From a virus, in the IMG/VR virus record IMGVR_UViG_3300029813_000238, positions 1-20,879 of that record: 20,879 nucleotides of DNA; one strand, written 5' to 3'. Positions 14,476 through 20,005 of this stretch are shown here, piece after piece (positions within the stretch are counted from its first letter, which is position 1; each line of letters opens with the position of its first letter). The position numbers were made by a program, and so were the translations under genes. Under the pieces are notes generated by a model. It was not told the origin of the DNA. It made no database searches and saw nothing but the letters and a program-made list of their open reading frames with translations.

Positions 14476-14746
14476 CGCTCGGATCTCCCTGCTCGCCCTC
14501 GACTGACTCGAGTAACGGGAGCTCGGCCCCCTGGTCTGTGTTCTCTTTGGTGACCACAAGCTCGGCCGCCGACTTGCCTCCCTCGATGCTGACCGTGATT
14601 TCGTCCTCTTTAGTGACCGCCACGCTCTCGCAGGTGCGGTCGATCTGCTTCAGCAGCACCTCGAAGCCGTGGGCCAATCCGAGCAGGTTGGTCGCCTTAG
14701 TGAGCAGGTCGAGCGGAAACAGTTCCTTCTGTGTCGGGTTCCCCAT
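14462..14746 (-). CDS. Small acidic protein of unknown function
   Basis: 94 residues from ATG 14746, with AAGGAGGAGGAG immediately upstream, one of the strongest sites in the window. A longer in-frame reading to 14986 overlaps the HhH gene and is rejected. The N-terminal half is helical (LFPLDLLTKATNLLGLAHGF, then EVLLKQIDRTCESV). The middle is beta-like (DEITVSIEGGKSAAELVVTK). The C-terminal 25 residues are acidic (LLESVEGEQGDPSDGPK). It lies between the HhH protein and the glycosyltransferase. An accessory or inhibitor role for one of these is conceivable, but no family is recognised. Confidence 0.7.
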   Translation of the reverse strand: MGNPTQKELFPLDLLTKATNLLGLAHGFEVLLKQIDRTCESVAVTKEDEITVSIEGGKSAAELVVTKENTDQGAELPLLESVEGEQGDPSDGPK

Positions 14747-14760
14747 GCTCCTCCTCCTTC

Positions 14761-15318
14761 TTAGATAAGGCCAAGGTTGGCCGCCCTCCAAAACACCACG
14801 TCCACGACGCCTATCCGATGCCCGGTGTCCTGCGCGACCTCGCCACACAGGTCTTGAACCGTTATCCCGAACTCCTCCGCCAGACTTGTCAGGTGACGGT
14901 CGGGTTTGCACACGTCCATCCCCAGGTTCCGGGCCAGATGGTAGCAAGTGATTCGGCCGACCCAGGGCAACTCGCGCAGGAAACACAGTCTGCCCTCGTC
15001 GGTCTCGCAGAGCCGGTAGTCTGAGAACAGCACTTCCCGATGCCGCCAGATGTAGTCAATGGCCTTAGCCTTGCCTTCGTGGTGGAAGTGCTGAAGTGCT
15101 GCCTCACCCCCTTTTAACCCAGGGCCGAGCCGTGCCCATATCGTCCGCGCAACCTGCTCTTTGAGGCCGGAACAGAGGATCACCCAGATTGCTTCCTCTG
15201 CAAAGGTGAGGGCGTCTGAGCAACAGCCCACCTCTTCGGCCCAGGTTATTTCGTCAACATAGCCTTGGTTCAGCAACTGCTCACGGAGCCCCAGGTAAAG
15301 GTTGGTCGCATTCCTCAC
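14761..15318 (-). CDS. Helix-hairpin-helix DNA-glycosylase-fold protein (aGPT-Pplase-like candidate)
   Basis: 185 residues from GTG 15318, overlapping the previous stop as GTGA. It is all-helical. FAEEAIWVILCSGLKEQVAR (39-58) corresponds to the first core helices of HhH-GPD proteins. FLRELPWVGRITCYHLARNL (113-132) is the hairpin 'LP.vG..ta..la', and DVCKPDRHL (135-143) carries Lys138 and Asp140 at the place of the catalytic Lys/Asp of DNA glycosylases. GHRIGVVDVVFWRAANLG closes the fold. Length is short for a classical glycosylase (no iron-sulphur or extra domains). It resembles the stand-alone phage family proposed as alpha-glutamyl/putrescinyl thymine pyrophosphorylases, which act on hypermodified thymine. 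Fold call fairly firm; exact activity is inference. Confidence 0.65.
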   Translation of the reverse strand: MRNATNLYLGLREQLLNQGYVDEITWAEEVGCCSDALTFAEEAIWVILCSGLKEQVARTIWARLGPGLKGGEAALQHFHHEGKAKAIDYIWRHREVLFSDYRLCETDEGRLCFLRELPWVGRITCYHLARNLGMDVCKPDRHLTSLAEEFGITVQDLCGEVAQDTGHRIGVVDVVFWRAANLGLI

Positions 15319-15743
15319 TGACTGCTCTTCCCCTCCAGCAGTTCAATGAGCCGGCGTGCGGGGATCGCGCGGCCCAGACCGATCTGCTTCTTCCCCGTGA
15401 GTGCACTTGCGTTCACCGGTTTGAGCTTGAGCTTGTCGCACAGCCACTCCCAGTCCTCGGTATTGTCGGCGAGCACCAGCACATAGTCGTAATGCTCGAA
15501 GGGCTGGAGCTCCATGCGCTCGTCGACGTCGGCCGCCGGGGGCTTGCCCACAGCCCCGTCCGACGGCTGCTCGGGAACGTCAATGGCGTCGAGCAGCAGG
15601 CTCTCAAACAGATCCGGGGTCGCCGCTTCGATGTCCTCAAGAATGGCGGCGACGTCCGGCGTGAAGTCGCCGGCCAGGGCCGGGTTGTTGGCAGCGACGT
15701 TGGCAAGCTTCGCGCTCTCATCGTCCCAGTCCACTACGCGCAC
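15315..15743 (-). CDS. ParB-like C-terminal fragment
   Basis: 142 residues from GTG 15743. Residues 1-45 continue a ParB-like domain after the missing centre (VVDWDDESAKLANVAANNPA). The middle is acidic, and residues 78-138 form a separate compact region (PFEHYDYVLVLADNTEDWEW, then LKLKPVNASALTGKKQIGLG) that resembles the C-terminal part of phage ParB-like proteins implicated in DNA modification clusters. Its stop overlaps the HhH gene start as GTGA, so the downstream gene stays translationally coupled to it. Coding character is good throughout, suggesting that the C-terminal part may still be made. Confidence 0.55.
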   Translation of the reverse strand: MRVVDWDDESAKLANVAANNPALAGDFTPDVAAILEDIEAATPDLFESLLLDAIDVPEQPSDGAVGKPPAADVDERMELQPFEHYDYVLVLADNTEDWEWLCDKLKLKPVNASALTGKKQIGLGRAIPARRLIELLEGKSSQ

Positions 15744-15909
15744 CGGCCACCGCCCAGTAGCGTGTCCGGACGTTGTAGACGAAGCCGCTCAGATCTCCGA
15801 AGCGGCCCATCGACGCCTTCAGCCCCTCCAGGGCCTCGGCGGTGATCGTGCGCGGGTTGTAGGGTGCATCCCGCAACTGCGCCAACGTCAGCCTGGGTTT
15901 CTTCGCCAT
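15718..15909 (-). CDS. ParB-like N-terminal fragment
   Basis: 63 residues from ATG 15909 (MAKKPRLTLAQLRDAPYNPR). It holds the N-terminal strand-helix part of a ParB-like domain and ends in 10 residues (AGARSGLGR) that diverge from the family because of the frame change. Starts three bases... after the stop of the upstream 68-residue gene. Alone it lacks the nucleotide/DNA-contacting core and is unlikely to have ParB-like activity. See the combined broken-gene entry. Confidence 0.55.
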   Translation of the reverse strand: MAKKPRLTLAQLRDAPYNPRTITAEALEGLKASMGRFGDLSGFVYNVRTRYWAVAGARSGLGR

Positions 15910-15911
15910 TC

Positions 15912-16118
15912 TTATTTGACCTTTCCAAGTTTGACGTCCAGCACTTGACGTAGCAGCCGCGCCGTCTTCCGCTCACGCTCTGGCACCGGGCGAAGCACAG
16001 CAAGCACCCTCGTCTCCCCACGTGCCTCGGCCACCTTTATCTGCCGCTCCGTCCGCTGCGCGCGCTCCTCGAACTCCTCAGCCCAGTCCTTCAGGATGGT
16101 CGGATGCAGGCCCATCAC
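15912..16118 (-). CDS. Small helical protein of unknown function
   Basis: A 67-68-residue protein starting at GTG 16118 or the adjacent ATG 16115 (TGATG overlap with the preceding stop; GGGAGG is five or eight bases upstream). It is nearly all helix and highly charged (LKDWAEEFEERAQRTERQIK, later RERKTARLLRQVLDV). It reads as a short coiled-coil. No family recognised. The stop lies two bases before the start of the ParB-like fragment. Confidence 0.6.
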   Translation of the reverse strand: MMGLHPTILKDWAEEFEERAQRTERQIKVAEARGETRVLAVLRPVPERERKTARLLRQVLDVKLGKVK

Positions 16119-16318
16119 TCGGCCCTCCCCGTCGCCACGACCACTGCCTTCAGCGCTCGTAGCAGCTTGTTCTCCCCCATGGAGTCCAGCAGGTGAAAGT
16201 AGCGCTTCCGCAGAGTGAACTCGCAGTCGTCAATGGTATGCTGTTCGTCCGACGCACCCGACCAGCCACACGTCTGACATGTAATCAGCATCACCGGCGG
16301 CATTGCTTCCGTCATCAT
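16115..16318 (-). CDS. Small Cys-containing protein
   Basis: 66-67 residues; two adjacent ATGs (16318 and 16315). AAAGGAGGT is three and six bases upstream respectively, so 16315, which overlaps the ASCH gene stop as ATGA, is better spaced. Contains LITCQTCGWSGAS (CxxC) and a third Cys in DDCEFTLRKR, so it may bind zinc. The C-terminal half is a helix (HLLDSMGENKLLRALKAVVV). Function unknown. Confidence 0.65.
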   Translation of the reverse strand: MMTEAMPPVMLITCQTCGWSGASDEQHTIDDCEFTLRKRYFHLLDSMGENKLLRALKAVVVATGRAE

Positions 16319-16710
16319 TTACCTCCTTTGGCCCTGAGTAGCGGCGGGTCGATGATCTCCACCAACTCGAACTCCAGCACCCAGACCACGTCGCCCTTGC
16401 CCTGGTCGAGCATGGCCGCCTGGTATTCGACCCGGTCTCTCCAGAGTGGCTTACCCGTTTGGTCCTTCCAGAGTGCGCCTTCTTTCAGAAAGTCCTCGTG
16501 CGTCATCTGGTTGAGCGTCTGCTGGTAGGGCTCGTGCGTCAGCCTGATCGTGGCCACCTGCTCGCCGCCGAAGCGCGGCTGTCTGTTGTCGGCCTTCACC
16601 AGGTCTCCCTTGTGAAAGCCTCGGGCATAAGCGTCAGTCCAGAACCGGCGCGTCGCCGTCTTTAGGCCGGCCACCAGCGCCTCCGTCGTCCAGGCGAAGG
16701 ACATTCGCAT
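16315..16710 (-). CDS. ASCH (PUA-like) domain protein
   Basis: 131 residues from ATG 16710, overlapping the upstream stop as TGATG; a longer frame to 16812 is an artefact over the nuclease gene, and a second ATG at 16704 is possible. It opens with MSFAWTTEALVAGLKTATRR, the hallmark of phage ASCH proteins ('fsWTt.all.g.KtvTRR'), followed by GFHKGDLVKADNRQPRFGGE (loop after the GD turn), VATIRLTHEPY and, at the C-terminus, VWVLEFELV. ASCH folds bind nucleic acids or modified nucleosides, and related PUA-like domains read modified bases. Being next to putative base-modification genes makes a reader or editing role attractive. The fold is well supported; the role is inference. Confidence 0.8.
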   Translation of the reverse strand: MRMSFAWTTEALVAGLKTATRRFWTDAYARGFHKGDLVKADNRQPRFGGEQVATIRLTHEPYQQTLNQMTHEDFLKEGALWKDQTGKPLWRDRVEYQAAMLDQGKGDVVWVLEFELVEIIDPPLLRAKGGK

Positions 16711-16904
16711 CACCGCCGGATCTCCCCTGCCCCGCCCTGCTCCCCCCGAAGAACTCCGCTGACAAATGGTTTCAGGGCCTTCTTCAACCCTTCCTTCCAG
16801 CACTTGGAGCACAGGGGCGGCGTCGGCGTTTTACCCGGAAGCGTCATCGTCACGACCATGTCCACGAGCTTTCCGCACCTGCTGCATTTGGTTCCATCAG
16901 TCAT
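16710..16904 (-). CDS. Possible internal-start zinc-ribbon protein
   Basis: In frame inside the nuclease gene, ATG 16904 (MTDGTKCSRCGKLVDM) is preceded by GGGGAGAGG five bases away. It would give a 64-residue Cys4 protein equal to the C-terminal domain of the nuclease. The same kind of strong site marks true starts elsewhere in the window. Either a once separate gene has fused to the nuclease, or both forms are produced. Confidence 0.4.
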   Translation of the reverse strand: MTDGTKCSRCGKLVDMVVTMTLPGKTPTPPLCSKCWKEGLKKALKPFVSGVLRGEQGGAGEIRR

Positions 16905-17396
16905 TACAACCTCTCCCCGAAACACGTCCCACAGCAACAGCCGATAATCTTCCGTATGGCCCAGCCATCTGTCGTGGTCCTGCCACCATCGAAGGTGGGC
17001 AATCAGAAGCTGCATCTCCCGGTAGGTCCTGCCCGTATCGCGCGGGATGCGTGGCGCCATGAGCTTTCTCCGCACCATCGACGGATGCACCTCAAGCAAC
17101 CCCCATCCTTCTGGAAGTTTCCTGCCCGACAGCAGACCGGGTTCCGTCATGTACCACCGCTCGTCTCCCAGGCCAAGGCACTCCGGCACTCGGCGGGTCG
17201 GCTTTGCTCGGTCGGAGTAGAAGTCGGAGACAGAAGCCTTGCACTCGACCAGAATGCACACGCCACGAGCAGTCCACCCGATAGCGTCCGGGATTTCGGA
17301 TACGACACGACACCCGCTCTCCTCAAAGACCACCCCACAACGACGGCTATTGAGCAGCCAGCGCGTCGCCCGACTCACAAGTTCATCGTGCGTCAT
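16710..17396 (-). CDS. PD-(D/E)XK-type nuclease with C-terminal zinc ribbon
   Basis: 228 residues from ATG 17396, overlapping the upstream stop as ATGA. Residues 1-110 fit a small restriction-like nuclease: an N-terminal helix HDELVSRATRWLLN, then SEIPDAIGW (Asp37), GVCILVECKAS (Glu51 and Lys53, the ExK), DRAKPTRRVPECLGLGDERW and LPEGWGLLEV, much like MmcB or phage VRR-type nucleases. Residues 165-228 carry two CxxC pairs (TKCSRCGK and LCSKCWKE). A good ribosome site precedes Met165, so the zinc part may also be made alone (separate entry). The enzyme may act in DNA repair, recombination or against foreign DNA. Confidence 0.75.
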   Translation of the reverse strand: MTHDELVSRATRWLLNSRRCGVVFEESGCRVVSEIPDAIGWTARGVCILVECKASVSDFYSDRAKPTRRVPECLGLGDERWYMTEPGLLSGRKLPEGWGLLEVHPSMVRRKLMAPRIPRDTGRTYREMQLLIAHLRWWQDHDRWLGHTEDYRLLLWDVFRGEVVMTDGTKCSRCGKLVDMVVTMTLPGKTPTPPLCSKCWKEGLKKALKPFVSGVLRGEQGGAGEIRR

Positions 17397-17803
17397 TCCT
17401 CTGCGTCCCCCTGCTCGGCGGGCTTGCCCGCCTTCCGTGTGGCGGGGTTGGGGTCGATGGGGCGGACTTGTCCGACTTCTGTGTGGCGGAGGAGGGCAAC
17501 CCTCGTACCGGGCGCGAGGCTGTTTGGCCCACTAAAACCCCAGCTCCCCACCCACGGATGGTCCCCGTCCCAGCCAACGGGGAAATGCACCTCACCAACG
17601 GTCACGATCTCCTCCTCGGTGATGCAGTTGCGGTGGGCTTCGAGTTCCGCCCACGCTGCGCGAAGCGTGCGGATGAGCGGTTCGAACATTTCACCAGCCA
17701 CGCCCAGAGCCTCACAGGTCATTTCCTCGCTGCGCAGTTCTGCCTCGTCTACTTGCTCCGGCGTCAGCAGTTCGCCTTGCCCGGCTTCAGTGTGACGGGT
17801 CAC
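17393..17803 (-). CDS. Protein of unknown function carrying a DNA-level repeat
   Basis: 136 residues from GTG 17803 with GGAGG six bases upstream (GTGA and ATGA style packing). The N-terminal half is acidic and helical (LLTPEQVDEAELRSEEMTCE). The middle reads EIVTVGEVHFPVGWDGDHPW, beta-like. The C-terminus is low-complexity. Motifs RHTEAGQ (residues 3-9) and RHTEVGQ (near residue 107) come from a 24-bp DNA repeat described separately. No family is recognised. Confidence 0.65.
   Translation of the reverse strand: MTRHTEAGQGELLTPEQVDEAELRSEEMTCEALGVAGEMFEPLIRTLRAAWAELEAHRNCITEEEIVTVGEVHFPVGWDGDHPWVGSWGFSGPNSLAPGTRVALLRHTEVGQVRPIDPNPATRKAGKPAEQGDAEE
17424..17800. repeat. Three copies of a 24-bp repeat
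   Basis: Copies at 17424-17447, 17468-17491 and 17777-17800 follow the pattern TTGYCCGNCTTCNGTGTGRC then GG. Copy 1 matches each of the others at 20 of 24 positions. Copies 2 and 3 are read in the same codon phase, but copy 1 is in another phase, so the DNA rather than the peptide seems conserved. Confidence 0.6.
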
Positions 17804-17814
17804 CGCTCACCTCC

Positions 17815-17994
17815 TCATTTCCTCATCTGATAGAGCGCGGTCCAGAGCACCGTCAGGCCGACGGCGAAGATCACGCCCGTCGCCCAGAAGGGGTGGACGG
17901 ATTCGGCCACCGCCACCACAACCGCGACCCCTAATATCAAGAGCCCCGTCCCCACCGTAAGAGCCGTCGCTTCTCCAGCGGCCTTCCAGTTCAT
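17815..17994 (-). CDS. Small membrane protein, two transmembrane helices
   Basis: 59 residues from ATG 17994 (MNWKAAGEATALTVGTGLL). GGGAG lies about eight bases upstream; the long in-frame extension to 18246 overlaps the Zn protein gene and lacks a site. Two hydrophobic helices (about 12-30 and 37-54) are joined by ESVHPFW, and the C-terminus is YQMRK. The size and topology allow a holin-like or membrane-targeted role, but lysis genes are not clearly adjacent except for the 3D-domain protein 500 bases upstream in the transcript. Holin is only a possibility. Confidence 0.65.
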   Translation of the reverse strand: MNWKAAGEATALTVGTGLLILGVAVVVAVAESVHPFWATGVIFAVGLTVLWTALYQMRK

Positions 17995-18046
17995 TGCCTT
18001 AGCTCCCTTTCTTCGGGCTCGCCCCTTTTCGGTCTGCTGCCGGAGG

Positions 18047-18253
18047 TCATTCCGCCTCCTTCTCCGAGAAAACGCGCATGGGTTGGAGGCACCATTCTCC
18101 CCCACAAAACTCACAGCGGGCCGGCGTGTGCCCGCCCAAGCGCAGAGAGAATCGCCGACACGCGGAGCAGCGCCAATACCGCTCCCCCCCCGAAGCTCTG
18201 TATTTCTTCTCGGCAGTGCTAAGGGCACGGGCCCCGGGCTTGGCATCAGTCAC
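18047..18253 (-). CDS. Small zinc-finger protein
   Basis: 68 residues from GTG 18253, overlapping the preceding stop as GTGA and preceded by GGAGGTGA. Two Cys pairs, WRCSACRRFSLRLGG and ARCEFCGGEWC, form a likely Cys4 zinc ribbon flanked by basic residues. Such small phage proteins often bind DNA or host polymerase, but nothing here fixes its role. Confidence 0.7.
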   Translation of the reverse strand: MTDAKPGARALSTAEKKYRASGGERYWRCSACRRFSLRLGGHTPARCEFCGGEWCLQPMRVFSEKEAE

Positions 18254-18516
18254 CGTTCACCTCCCTCCTTAGCAGGGCTACGGCGGACGGGCCCGGCTTC
18301 CCACCTGGCGTTCTCCTGAGCCGCGCGCTCGGCCGCCCGCACACATCCAAGCCGCTGACATGTCACCCTGGCCGGGTCCTCCGTCCAGTTCCGCCCGGCG
18401 CCCTCGCCACAGGCAATCGCCCGATAGTGGTGCACAGTCCTCCGTCCCGCCGGGCTGGTGTCAAGTTCCGCGTCATACTCGTGATAGACCCCAGCGTAGT
18501 GCACGACCTTAGTCAC
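18250..18516 (-). CDS. Small protein of unknown function
   Basis: 88 residues from GTG 18516 with GGGAGGT five bases upstream, overlapping the 3D-domain gene by eight bases. It begins MTKVVHYAGVYHEYDAELDT and has a middle with RTVHHYRAIACGEGAGRNWT and a single further Cys pair spaced at CQRLGC; the C-terminus is Arg-rich. No family recognised. Position between a lytic-type protein and a zinc protein is uninformative. Confidence 0.65.
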   Translation of the reverse strand: MTKVVHYAGVYHEYDAELDTSPAGRRTVHHYRAIACGEGAGRNWTEDPARVTCQRLGCVRAAERAAQENARWEAGPVRRSPAKEGGER

Positions 18517-19048
18517 CTTTGACCTCCCTCACCCAACACGGCCGCCGGCCCCAGTCCAGGGCTTCCCGGTGCGTCCAGAAGAACACGTCGAGCCTGCGTC
18601 CCTTGATGGCGCCACCTCTATCTGCGACCACGGCAAATCCATAAGCTGGGACATAGAGAACCGTGCCAAATGGGATTCCCGGAGGAGCAGCAACAATCCT
18701 GGACCCCGGATGCAAAGTGGTGCCGTCCGCTGTCTTGCCATCAGCCCATCTCCCACAACAACAAGCGCCTGGACAAAATGCGGTTACTTCAAACAGCCCC
18801 CACGACTTTCCCCGGGATGATCCAACCGTGGAAGCCGCGGACGTGGTGCTTGAAGTGCTCGGCATCTGAAGCAACAACGGCGAGATTTTCTGCGCGGTTA
18901 TCTCGCTTGTTGCCATTCTTGTGGTGGACGATCTCATTTGGTTTGAGAGCGCGGCCAAGCGCCCGTTCCGCAACAACACGATGCAGAAGCCGGTAACCAT
19001 TAGAACGGTCAGAATGGTGCGGCGCCACCTTGATATAGACATAGCCAT
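18509..19048 (-). CDS. 3D-domain (lytic transglycosylase-like) secreted protein; start uncertain
   Basis: The C-terminal 95 residues are a clear 3D domain: VTAFCPGACCCGRWADGKTA, SRIVAAPPGIPFGTVLYVP, then VVADRGGAIKGRRLDVFF, with the three conserved Asp. These double-psi barrels occur in MltA-type and Gram-positive cell-wall lytic enzymes. The 3' end is firm (TAA at 18509). The start is not: an ATG at 19048 gives a 179-residue protein with a signal-anchor-like N-terminus (MAMSISRWRRTILTVLM...) and a Ser/Thr-rich linker, but those 260 bases also encode the HNH domain in another frame. The next in-frame ATG before the domain is at 18865. None has a good ribosome site. It may help degrade peptidoglycan. 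Confidence 0.75.
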   Translation of the reverse strand: MAMSISRWRRTILTVLMVTGFCIVLLRNGRLAALSNQMRSSTTRMATSEITAQKISPLLLQMPSTSSTTSAASTVGSSRGKSWGLFEVTAFCPGACCCGRWADGKTADGTTLHPGSRIVAAPPGIPFGTVLYVPAYGFAVVADRGGAIKGRRLDVFFWTHREALDWGRRPCWVREVKGD

Positions 19049-19325
19049 TTCCCGCAACGTAGGTTCCTCCAGTTCTGTACTTAGCGCGAGATCTGCATTC
19101 GTGCGAACAGAAGGCCTTTCTGGCTGTGCTGGCACTCGTTAGAAAGCGGTGTCCACACGCAGGGCATCGAGCGTGTTCCGTCTTTGCGGCGTGGTGAGAA
19201 AGGTAGCAGGCCCGGTCGCAGAAGCGACTCCGCCTGAACTGCCACATATCAGAGAACATTTCTGGAGTCAGTTCTCTACCGCACTGAACACATCTCTTAG
19301 CCACGGGGAGCCTCACATTAGGCAT
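18789..19325 (-). CDS. HNH endonuclease (homing type) with two zinc fingers
   Basis: 178 residues from ATG 19325. Two Cys4-type fingers lie at the N-terminus (RCVQCGRE...FCDRACYLSHH and ARCPACGHR...FCSHECRSR). Then comes the HNH_3-type core: NGYVYIKVAPHHSDRSNGYR, LLHRVVAERALGRALKPNE, IVHHKNGNKRDNRAENL with the His pair (134-135) and Asn residues, and SDAEHFKHH. Free-standing phage HNH enzymes of this type spread as homing endonucleases, cutting a homologous phage lacking them. The 3' half overlaps the 3D-domain gene out of frame. The local DNA is less GC-rich than the structural genes, in keeping with transfer. Confidence 0.92.
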   Translation of the reverse strand: MPNVRLPVAKRCVQCGRELTPEMFSDMWQFRRSRFCDRACYLSHHAAKTEHARCPACGHRFLTSASTARKAFCSHECRSRAKYRTGGTYVAGNGYVYIKVAPHHSDRSNGYRLLHRVVAERALGRALKPNEIVHHKNGNKRDNRAENLAVVASDAEHFKHHVRGFHGWIIPGKVVGAV

Positions 19326-19327
19326 GT

Positions 19328-19561
19328 TTAGTTGATCCTTTCGTAGTCACCCTTTCGCTTCGGCCACTCCTCGGGAGTGCAGACCTTCCTGAGTGCCTTG
19401 AGGTCCTGCTGCGCCGCAAGGACGTTGATATTAGCATCGGCCAGCTTGTTCCGCTGGTCGCTGGTCGGCGTTACAAGGATTAACTCGCCGATGTCCGTGG
19501 ATGCCTGCTCCAATACGACCTGCAACTCATCCAGGGCCACCTGAATCTCCTCCACGTTCAT
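19328..19561 (-). CDS. Small helical protein of unknown function
   Basis: 77 residues from ATG 19561 with AAGGTG about five bases upstream, ending two bases before the HNH start. Mostly acidic helix (MNVEEIQVALDELQVVLEQA, then RNKLADANINVLAAQQDLKA) with a charged C-terminus (PEEWPKRKGDYERIN). A short coiled-coil. Overlaps the preceding gene by 35 bases. No family recognised. Confidence 0.65.
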   Translation of the reverse strand: MNVEEIQVALDELQVVLEQASTDIGELILVTPTSDQRNKLADANINVLAAQQDLKALRKVCTPEEWPKRKGDYERIN

Positions 19562-19772
19562 GCTTCACCTTCCTTCCTGCCTGGTTTCCAATCTGGCGCG
19601 TTCTCTCAACTGCCCCAACAAAGTCCTCAAGTATTAGCCGTTCGAGTAGCTGTTTGAGCCGGTTCACCTTTGCACGTCTCAACACTATGCCCGCGCCCTT
19701 CTGCCTTTCCAAAACAACCGTCAAGTGCTTTAGAAGTGTGTTTCTTTCTGCGAGCACCGACGTCGTGTTCAT
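19527..19772 (-). CDS. Small basic protein of unknown function
   Basis: 81 residues from ATG 19772, overlapping the upstream stop as ATGA. N-terminal helical, basic (NTLLKHLTVVLERQKGAGIV, LRRAKVNRLKQLLERL) and a Gly-rich C-terminus (KHERGGDSGGPG) that lies in the overlap with the next gene. Leu-rich heptads suggest a coiled-coil. Possible nucleic-acid binder; no family recognised. Confidence 0.55.
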   Translation of the reverse strand: MNTTSVLAERNTLLKHLTVVLERQKGAGIVLRRAKVNRLKQLLERLILEDFVGAVERTRQIGNQAGRKVKHERGGDSGGPG

Positions 19773-20002
19773 CTCTGCTTCCAGTCTGCGGGAACCTCAT
19801 CTGTCGTATGCAATCCCGAATCTAACTCGTGGAGCGCATTGGCATAGTGAGCCGAGCACCGGACCGTACCCTTGTGGCACTCGCATCCTTTCCTCGCACA
19901 GTCCCCGTCGATATGGACGATCGCAGCCGCCAATGCCCCACGCACGACCTCAGCGGTGTCCTTGTGTATCAACCACCAGCTTCCGGGCGTTCCATCGACC
20001 AT
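19769..20002 (-). CDS. Small Cys/His-rich protein
   Basis: 77 residues from ATG 20002, with GAGGAGGTAA just upstream. Helix AEVVRGALAAAIVHIDG is followed by a cluster CARKGCECHKGTVRCSAHYA, whose four Cys and two His could hold zinc. The C-terminus is acidic (ELDSGLHTTDEVPADW). It lies three bases downstream of the RusA stop. Function unknown. Confidence 0.65.
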   Translation of the reverse strand: MVDGTPGSWWLIHKDTAEVVRGALAAAIVHIDGDCARKGCECHKGTVRCSAHYANALHELDSGLHTTDEVPADWKQR

Positions 20003-20005
20003 TTC

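Larger units (their letters stand above)
15315..15909 (-). pseudogene. ParB-like (Spo0J/sulfiredoxin-fold) gene split by frameshift/deletion
   Basis: Two overlapping frames together read like one phage ParB-like protein. Frame A (15909-15718, 63 residues) has LAQLRDAPYNPRTITAEALEG and MGRFGDLSGFVYNVRTRYWAV, the standard N-terminal ParB motif. Frame B (GTG 15743 to 15315, 142 residues) resumes with VVDWDDESAKLANVAANNPAL, FTPDVAAILEDIE and a C-terminal domain (FEHYDYVLVLADNTEDWEWL). The central GG-H-Q-R segment and the following helix, expected between the two, are missing, and the frame changes at the join (15718-15743). So about 20 codons appear deleted with a frame change. Frame A has its own ribosome site (AAGGT), and frame B could be re-initiated at the GTG inside the overlap. 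It is either a decayed gene, two surviving pieces, or a sequence error. Confidence 0.6.

Noticed and set aside
12161-16710. TET/JBP oxygenase or thymidylate-synthase-like gene completing the modification pathway
   Set aside because: No frame in the window shows the HxD...H oxygenase pattern or thymidylate synthase motifs.
17424-17800. CRISPR-like array
   Set aside because: Only three copies with uneven spacing (20 and 285 bases between them), lying inside a coding gene; no cas genes.
18509-19561. Group I intron or intein around the HNH gene
   Set aside because: No split host gene is visible: the sequence upstream is a separate complete small gene, and no conserved intron core or intein splice motifs are apparent.
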